Of a stretch of DNA of 64,000 nucleotides, positions 57,911 through 64,000 are shown piece by piece (position 1 is the first letter of the stretch; every line of letters starts with the position of its first letter). The DNA comes from Diplocarpon mali (taxonomy: Eukaryota > Ascomycota > Leotiomycetes > Helotiales > Drepanopezizaceae): positions 1-64,000 of the forward strand of contig JAENRP010000219.1 of assembly GCA_024741835.1 (NCBI GenBank), given 5' to 3'. The translations under genes and the position numbers were made by a program. A model generated the notes under the pieces. The model did no database searches. It saw only the letters and a list, made by a program, of their open reading frames with translations, and was not told the origin of the DNA.

Positions 57911-59530
57911 TACGAAGTATATCACGAAGTGCGCCTAAGAAGGAGGCTTTACTTAGGCGGGGGCGTTTCCCTCAGGAGTCGGAGGGGGAAGGGGAGCGCT
58001 ACTATTGTCTTATTCGGCCTTAAGGTCCTCCTCTTTATCGCTACTCTATTCTTAGCTATTATACTCTAGCTTATTAATATAAGAGCTATAATACTTAGGA
58101 GTAATAGAAGGGGATTTCGGCTATTTATTAAACTGATTTTTTCGATTAGCTAAAGGAGGAGCGCTAAGGGTATCGGTCTAGCGTAGAGGAAATAAGGAAG
58201 ATCTAGGCTTAGCAAGTCCAGGGGTAGAAGTGCCGAACTAGGGTTAATTCGAATACAATTTAAAAAAGTTTCTTAATAAGGGATTTGATTTATTATTATC
58301 TTCTTATTAGGCAGGCTTGCTAAGATTAGGCTTAGCCTTAGCACCCGATTTGTCTTTATATTATATTTGATTATATAGCATCCTCTTAGTATACTATCTG
58401 GCGTCTTCTTATTAGATAGTAGTAACCCACTTATCTAATGTCCTAGTCTTATACCACTTTTATATAAGGGGGGTTTAAAGGCGTTTTAGAATCTTTTCTT
58501 AAAGGGCTTTATAGAATCGGTTATTATTATCAATTTCTACTATAGTAGCTAGTCTTAAGAACTTGAGGTAGAATTCCTAAAAAGATTCGTTAGCCTTTAT
58601 ATAAAAGGTAGTAAACTCGATCTCAGCTTTTTCGCATTCTGCCAGATTAGTTAAAAACTTAGTAAGTTGACTTATTAAGGTTTCGGCGGTAATATAAGCA
58701 TCTCTATTAAGTACCTAAGGGATTAGCTAATCTTTAGCTATACTCTTAATCTGATTTAAAATATAATTAAGCTAAGCCTATTCCTTATAAAAGTAGGAGT
58801 AGTAAAGCTTTAAATTATTAAATACGCAGGCCTTTTAGTATTTAGCGCAGTAATTATAGCCATTAGATAGTTTCTAAGTAAGGTTTAATATATTATAGAT
58901 ATAGGGGAGGTTTAGCTATTAAGCTAAAGGTAAACTAGTAGTATATCAGTTAAGGGAAGCAAAAGAAGGATCGTCTTAATTATCGCATCGCTTACTACGC
59001 GCGGTAGAGGAAGCAGAAGGAGGTAAGTCGAAGTCTATAAAGCATTAAGGGCGCGAAGGTAAATTAGAAGGGTTTTAAAGTTTAAGTACTAGGGTTTTCT
59101 CAATTAATCTAAGGATACCTTTAAAGGCGTTTCGAAGGTTATTTAGATCTCTTTCTTAATCGATTAAATATTAGTATATAGAACTTAGCTTATAGTTATG
59201 CCTATTACGCTCTTTTGATATAGATGCAAGTCGGACCTATAAGAAATCTAATTCGGCTTATGATATAGTGACTTTAAGGCTATTATCATCGGCCGGTAGG
59301 GAGTTAGTAGGAAAGGTACTAAGGGTAATACTAGCACCTCCTTAAGGGAGAGAGCGAGGGGTCTTTAAAGACTGAGTAATAGGAGGAACTATCCTTTAAG
59401 CTTATAGTAGGAGCTTAGTATAGGTCTTCTAGTATATTATTATACTTATTAGGGTTTCGGTCGACTACTAGGAATAATATAAATAGATATTATAACGCTA
59501 TCTTTAATAAAGCGAAAGAGTTATTAATAA
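57911..59530 (-). pseudogene. Gypsy K gag and leader (relic)
   Basis: Aligns with E 51485-53089. The zinc knuckle region near 58060-58150 and capsid region up to about 59390 correspond to E gag; 59400-59530 is leader. The start of K gag in the 57911-58010 part is less RIPed (GGAGTCGGAGGGGGAAGGGG). Gag relic with many stops. Confidence 0.78.
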
Positions 59531-59833
59531 TATAATAACTAGGAGTATAACCTCTACTTAGCACTAGTATATATATAAGTTATATAATAATACTAATAGA
59601 ACGTCTTAGTAATAACTTAGAATCAATAACTATAAAGCCCTAAAGGAGTGGAAGGGTATAGTATATATATATAAAGAAAAGAGGGTTACCTACTTAGGGG
59701 GAGCCGAACTGGATGCTAACCGAGGCCGATTAAGGGGTAACCCGGTTTATGGCCTATACTAAGATTGCGCCAAGCTGTAGCCGAACCGGGTACGAACCGG
59801 GGTACAACCTACATATAGTGACAATCCGTCACA
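59531..59833 (-). repeat. 5' LTR of K (303 bp)
   Basis: Plus reading TATAATAACTAGG..CAATCCGTCACA; family partners listed at 18244. The right edge cuts the Cys-rich gene relic at 59834. Confidence 0.9.
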
Positions 59834-60700
59834 CCGACCTCCTCTTGCTGCTACTAGCGCTATCCTACTAGCCGCCGCGCCTAATGCTACCTTTATTACT
59901 ATAAGCCCCCCTCTCCTTATAAGAGACTCTGCTACTATAGCAGTCCGCTCTACCAATGCGGCGATAGACCCTAGGAGGCCTAGCATAGTTCGGCTAGATT
60001 ACTCTAACCTTACTAGCTAGGACTTAATAAGGTCGCTGCGCTCCTATTAGAAAGTTAGCGATCGATTTAATACTAATTTAGGTTTAACTTATAATAATTA
60101 TCGCCTAAACCCCCTTTAGCTAGCTTACTATAGCCTTAGCTATAGAGCAGAGCTTTGCAAAGCTAGTATACTTAAGTTAAGAGCGGCTAGTCAGAGCCTT
60201 TGCGCTAGCTATTAGCAGGAGGTTGATAAGGATCTAGGCGCGCCAAACCGCCTTTTAATAGAGCATCTTGCGGTTCCTTGCTAAAACCGTATATACGTCC
60301 TTATCATTATTATCATTATCTCCCTCTTACTACTAAGGAGCCTCCTCCTGCTACTCCTTAAGGGCCGCGGATAGTGCTGCGAACTCCTTACTAATATAGG
60401 AGGGAAGCTATAGATAAGTATTAGCTTAAATAGAACTCTAGAGTCGATTCGGGATACTTATAAGGATGCACTCCGCCTTCTGCTCCTAGTACTAGTAGCA
60501 CTTCTTACTACGCTCCGATTTAAACTCGCATTTATACGCGATATTGCGTATAAGGCGCCGCATGCACTAACAGCAGTATACGCGGTAGGCCACCGCGAGG
60601 GCGCCTGATAGCAAAGGGATCGGCACTACGCATATTAGACGCAATTCGACCCCGGACTAGGGCAAACTTACTTATAGTAGTAGTAGTAGTAGTAATTGTT
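59834..60700 (-). pseudogene. Cys-rich protein gene relic, C-terminal part, cut by K
   Basis: Minus-strand frame, readable if TAG/TAA are taken as former Gln/Trp. Near 60480-60580 lies a Cys-rich motif of the form C-x2-C-(x)9-C-EFKSERSKKC-x2-(C)-EQKAEC, similar in spacing to zinc-cluster/zinc-finger segments. A Gln/Glu-rich stretch follows (LKEQQEEAPQQQE near 60330), then a Ser/Arg/Gly-rich C-terminus up to the K LTR. I do not recognise the family. It may be a RIPed host gene or a transposon gene. It is G/C-richer than the retroelements, suggesting fewer RIP cycles. The open stretch 59759-59986 is in another frame. Confidence 0.45.
60678..60697. repeat. TAG trinucleotide run
   Basis: About six to seven TAG units, followed by a short TACTAC run near 60710. 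Confidence 0.8.
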
Positions 60701-60915
60701 TCTACTACTATGCATTAGTCCTGCGCTATAGTAGTAAGAGTAAGGGACCTATGCGATTATATATAATTATTATATTAAGGAAGGAAGATCCTATAGGAGG
60801 AAAAACAAATTTGATTGTATAACGCGACTTATCACGGCACGGTTGTACCATAGTCGCGACAAAAGCACGAGAACTGTCTGAGCAGAAACAAAGGCGAAAC
60901 AAACTGATGTAATAG
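60701..60915. other. No gene seen
   Basis: Unremarkable sequence upstream of the Cys-rich relic. 60825-60900 is less A/T-rich (GCACGGTTGTACCATAGTCGCGAC), so it may be unmutated ancestral sequence. Confidence 0.4.
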
Positions 60916-61112
60916 TGTCGTGCAGAATGGGCGGAGTCTCCACTTATTCTGGAGACCCTCCACGTGACTCTGCTTAGTCATAGACTCTCCCTTTTCTTTC
61001 CGAAGTCTCCTTACCATATATACACTAGATAACAATACAATCAATCATCTTCCCCTACTTCTGCGAGCCTCCTGAGCGACCCAATGAAGGCCCTCCAGCC
61101 GACCGCACCACA
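60916..61112. repeat. Solo LTR J2 (197 bp), no RIP seen, TSD AATAG
   Basis: TGTCGTGCAGAATGGGCGG..CGACCGCACCACA, flanked by AATAG at 60911-60915 and 61113-61117. Partner of J1 (46265-46461). The open stretch 60832-61044 crosses its edge and is not a gene. Confidence 0.95.
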
Positions 61113-61437
61113 AATAGATATGCCGCACCTTTACTATACCTTTCCTTTAATAGATAGAATATGACTTATTAGTAGAAATCGACTTCTAAGAGTTGTAGGC
61201 TAAGGAGAGTATATTAAGAGGAAGGCTTTCTACTTTATAAATACTCCTTAGCTTTGAATTCTATATGATTTGGCAGCCTTAATCTCAGTGACTTTATCGA
61301 CTTATGCTTTACTTCTGCCGTTATATAATTCAAAGCTCCCACTCCCTCTGGCCTTATAAGGCGATATAATATACTTAGCAGAGGACTAGTACCCCTTTAG
61401 AGACCCTTCTTCCGATCGACTCCTATAATACGCAGAA
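61113..61437. other. No gene seen
   Basis: 325 bp between solo LTR J2 and the copia C2 LTR; no open frame, no repeat recognised. Confidence 0.4.
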
Positions 61438-62246
61438 TATTGAGCTTAAGTAAGTCGGCGCAGTAGGTAAAGGAGGCTTTTAAAGGTCGATGGTCGATAT
61501 ATTAGTAAGAGTTAAGGAAGGAAGGTTACCCCTTTCTTCCTTATAGCTATATACGTATTAATATCCTATTAACTAAGCAGTAGGGTCATATGATAATATA
61601 TTAGAATGATAGCTGTATTACTTATCTTAATACCTCTACTTAGACCTTACTCTAATTAACCTATAGTTAGGAAAATAATAACTATCCTTTTGCGCTAATC
61701 CAACTCTTAAGTATCTTTTTAAATTAAAAATAATTAATTAATAGCAACCTTTATTAAAATCGTTAACCCTATTTGCAAGGTAGGACTAGGAGTCAAATTT
61801 CCTAAAAGCATTCCTTTATAAGACTATATAACTTGACTTGCGGTTTAGGCCTAAGAGTCGATTTAAAAAACTTTCCTTTATAAGACTATATAACCTAACT
61901 TATAAAGCGGGCCTAGGAGTCGTCCTTAAGCCTACTAAGCCCTTACTATCTTTTGCAATCTTAGTATATCTTTAAACGCTTTGAACTTTATAACTATCTT
62001 TAATAGCTTTATAAATCCATCTACTATTATTCAATCGGTTAAGATATAAGTGATTAATAACTTATTTTTTATAATAAGGTTATAAATAAAGTAGTAAGTA
62101 ATATTAATATATTTCGATCGCTTATATAAGTATAGATTCTTTATAAGTACAATCGCCTTTATATTATCTACTTAAAGATTAATATAATTCCTATCTTATC
62201 TAATATACTTAGCGAAACCTATATCTTTTAGAACTTAGGCGATCTA
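61438..62246 (-). mobile_element. Copia C2: 3' LTR, tail and RNase H end (relic)
   Basis: LTR 61438-61632 (195 bp), tail with three palindromes (61771-61793, 61836-61858, 61898-61920; spacing 65 and 62 bp), then RNase H C-terminus about 61930-62246 in reverse. Matches 38640-39472 base for base apart from RIP-type changes. Cut at 62247 by the gypsy N LTR. Confidence 0.88.
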
Positions 62247-62538
62247 TATAACGGATTGTCACTATGTATAGGTTGTACCCCGGTTCGTACCCGGTTCGGC
62301 TACGGCTTAGCGTAATCTCGGTATAGGCTATAAACCGGGTTACCCTTGGTTAGCATCTAGTTCGGCTCCTCTTAAGCGGGTGACCCTCTTTTCTTCATAT
62401 ATATATACTATATCCTTCCACTCCTTTAGGGCTTTATAGTTATTAATTCTAAGTTATTACTAAGACGTTCTATTAGTATTACTATATAACTTATATGCGT
62501 ATTAGTGCTAAGCAGAGGTTATACTCCTAGTTATTATA
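62247..62538 (+). repeat. 5' LTR of N (292 bp)
   Basis: E-family LTR. Clean in the first 100 bp (ACCCCGGTTCGTACCCGGTTCG region) and RIPed in the last third, the reverse of the gypsy B pattern. Confidence 0.9.
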
Positions 62539-62639
62539 TTATTAATAACTCTTTCGCTTCGCTAGAGATAGTATTATAATATCTATTTATATTATTCCTA
62601 GTAGTCGACCGAAACCCTAATAAGTATAATAATATATTA

Positions 62640-64000
62640 AAAGACCTATACTAAGCTCTTACTATAAGCTTAAAGAATAGTTCCCCTTATTACTAGGTCT
62701 TTAAAGATCCCTTGCTCTCCCTCTTAAGGAGGTACTAGTATTACCCTTAGTACCTTTCTTACTAACTCCCTATTAATTAATAACAATAGCCTTAAAGTTA
62801 TTATATTATAAGTCGAATTAGATTCCCTATAGGTCCAACTTGCATTTATATTAGAAGAGTATAATAGGTATAACTATAAGTTGAATTCTATATATTAATA
62901 ATTAATCGATTAAGAAAGAGATTTGGATAACCTTTAAAGTGCTTTTAAAGGTATCCTTAGATCAATTGAGAAAACCCTAGCACTAGAACGAAACCCCTTT
63001 AGTTTACCTATGCGCCTTTAGCGCTTTATAGACTTCGACCTACTTCCTTCTATTTCCTCTACTGCGCGCAGTAAGCGATGCGATAATTAAGATAATCCTT
63101 CTTTTGCTTCTCTTAATTAATATACTACTAGTTTACCTTTAGTTTAATAGCCAAACCTCTCTTATATTTATAATATATTAAACCTTATTTAAAAACTATC
63201 TAATGGCTATAATTACTATATTAAATACTAAGAGGCCTATATATTTAACAATTTAGAGCTTTACTATCCCTACTTCTATAGGGAATAGGCCTAGCTTAAC
63301 TATGTTTTAAATCAGACTAAGGGTATAGCTAAAGACTAGCTAACCCCTTAAGTACTTAATAGGGACGCTTGAATTACTGCTAAAACCCTAGTAAATCAAC
63401 TTGCTAAGTTCTTAGCTGACTTAGTAGAATGCGAAGAAGCCAAGATCGAGTTTACTGCCCTTTATATAAAGGCTAATAAGTCTTTTTAGGAATTCTACCT
63501 CAAGTTCTTAAGACTAGCTACTATAGTAGAAATTAATAATAATAACCAACTTTATAAAGCCCTTTAAGAAAAGATACTAAAACAACTCCAAACCCCTTTT
63601 ATATAAAAGTAGTATAAGACTAGGACGTTAGATAAGTAGGTTACTACTATCTAATAAGAAGACGCCAGATAGCGCGCTAAGAGGATACTATATAGTTAGA
63701 TATAATATAGAGATAAATCAAGTACTAAGGCTAAGCTTAATCTTAGCAAGCCTACCTAATAAGGAGATAATAATAAATCAAATCCCTTGCTAAGAAACTT
63801 TCTTAAATTATATTTAAATCGACCTTAGTATAGCACTCCTACCCTTAGACTCGCTAAGCCTAGATCTTCCTTATTTCCTTTACGCTAGACTAATACCCTT
63901 AGCGCTCCCCCTTTAGCTAATCGAAAAAATCAGTTTGATAAGCGGCCGAAATCCCCCTCTATTACTCTTAAGTATTATAGCTCTTGCGTTAATAAGCTAG
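62640..64000 (+). pseudogene. Gag of gypsy N (relic, truncated by window end)
   Basis: Plus-strand gag homologous to E and K. Near 63960-64000 the zinc knuckle appears with Cys to Tyr changes (KYYSSCVNKL). Central capsid region about 63300-63700 with EFYLKFLRLA-like helix (family F..W...F..LA). Stops at former Gln/Trp. Protease and RT expected beyond 64000. Confidence 0.75.

Larger units (their letters stand above)
46462..59833 (-). mobile_element. Ty3/gypsy element K, truncated, split by E and by a mariner element
   Basis: Minus-strand gypsy of the E family. Its pieces are 46462-46731 (RT, continuing past E), 53393-54518 (linker and protease), 57911-59530 (gag) and the 5' LTR 59531-59833. 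The E insertion is proven by TCGGC duplications (46727-46731, 53393-53397). The RNase H, integrase and 3' LTR of K are missing: its left end meets LTR J1. Confidence 0.85.
62247..64000 (+). mobile_element. Ty3/gypsy element N (E family), 5' part, continues past window
   Basis: 5' LTR 62247-62538 (292 bp, TATAACGGATTGTCAC..AGTTATTATA), then leader and gag. Aligns in reverse with K 58000-59833. No target duplication can be checked because the other end is outside. Confidence 0.88.

Noticed and set aside
59759..59986. A 75-codon Ala/Arg/Gly-rich open frame
   Set aside because: It starts in the Cys-rich relic in another frame and runs into the K LTR; no motif and no continuity.
60832..61044. Open frame of 70 codons on the minus strand
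   Set aside because: It crosses the exact left edge and target duplication of solo LTR J2.
1..64000. tRNA, rRNA, CRISPR or bacterial-type operon features
   Set aside because: No cloverleaf-like block, rRNA segment or regular spacer array was seen, and the content is eukaryotic retroelements.

Overview
This window looks like a transposon graveyard in the nuclear genome of a filamentous ascomycete (Pezizomycotina). The reasons are the high A+T content, the near absence of intact reading frames, and the nature of the lesions. In the retroelement genes ancestral Gln and Trp codons have become TAA/TAG, and paired LTRs differ mostly by CpA to TpA and TpG to TpA. That is the signature of repeat-induced point mutation (RIP). 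I found no intact host gene, tRNA, rRNA or CRISPR array. The species cannot be named from the sequence.

Nearly every base belongs to nested LTR retrotransposons, dated relative to each other by target-site duplications (TSDs) that I could read. Left block (1-18535): a Ty1/copia element on the minus strand (A, 1-10158, left end outside the window) sits in a Ty3/gypsy element (B, ending at 18535). Copia A is split by a complete gypsy element (618-7800, TSD TTATC). Gypsy B is split by a complete copia element (11014-16590, TSD GCTAA). Gypsy B lies in an older gypsy RT/RNase H relic (F), which also holds a solo LTR (18648-18894, TSD TAGTA).

Centre (19913-39472): fragments of the copia A family (C) flank a very large minus-strand Ty3/gypsy element, D (20213-35944, about 15.7 kb). 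D carries gag, protease, RT, RNase H and integrase. Downstream of integrase it carries two long tandem paralogous reading frames of about 1,130-1,140 codons each that I do not recognise (ORF-A and ORF-B).

Right block (39473-64000): a minus-strand copia (G) split by a gag-only derivative of D (H, 41445-44430, TSD CTAG) and by a nearly unmutated solo LTR (45451-45654, TSD CTTAT). Next comes a minus-strand gypsy pair of one family: E (46732-53392, TSD TCGGC), inserted in K. E contains a solo LTR (TSD GATAT). K is split by a deleted Tc1/mariner element, which is itself split by a second gag-only D derivative (H2, TSD CTAT). After K come the relic of a Cys-rich protein gene, a solo LTR (TSD AATAG), a copia 3' end and the 5' part of another gypsy (N) running off the window.

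The most unusual signal is a 23-bp imperfect palindrome seen 40 times, in four unrelated retroelement families (gypsy 1, copia 2, D/H/H2, copia C) and in both orientations. Inside coding sequence it occurs in tandem units of 45 or 54 bp, which keep the frame. In non-coding tails the spacing is 62-65 bp. It occupies matching positions in ORF-A and ORF-B. I know of no named element that matches it.
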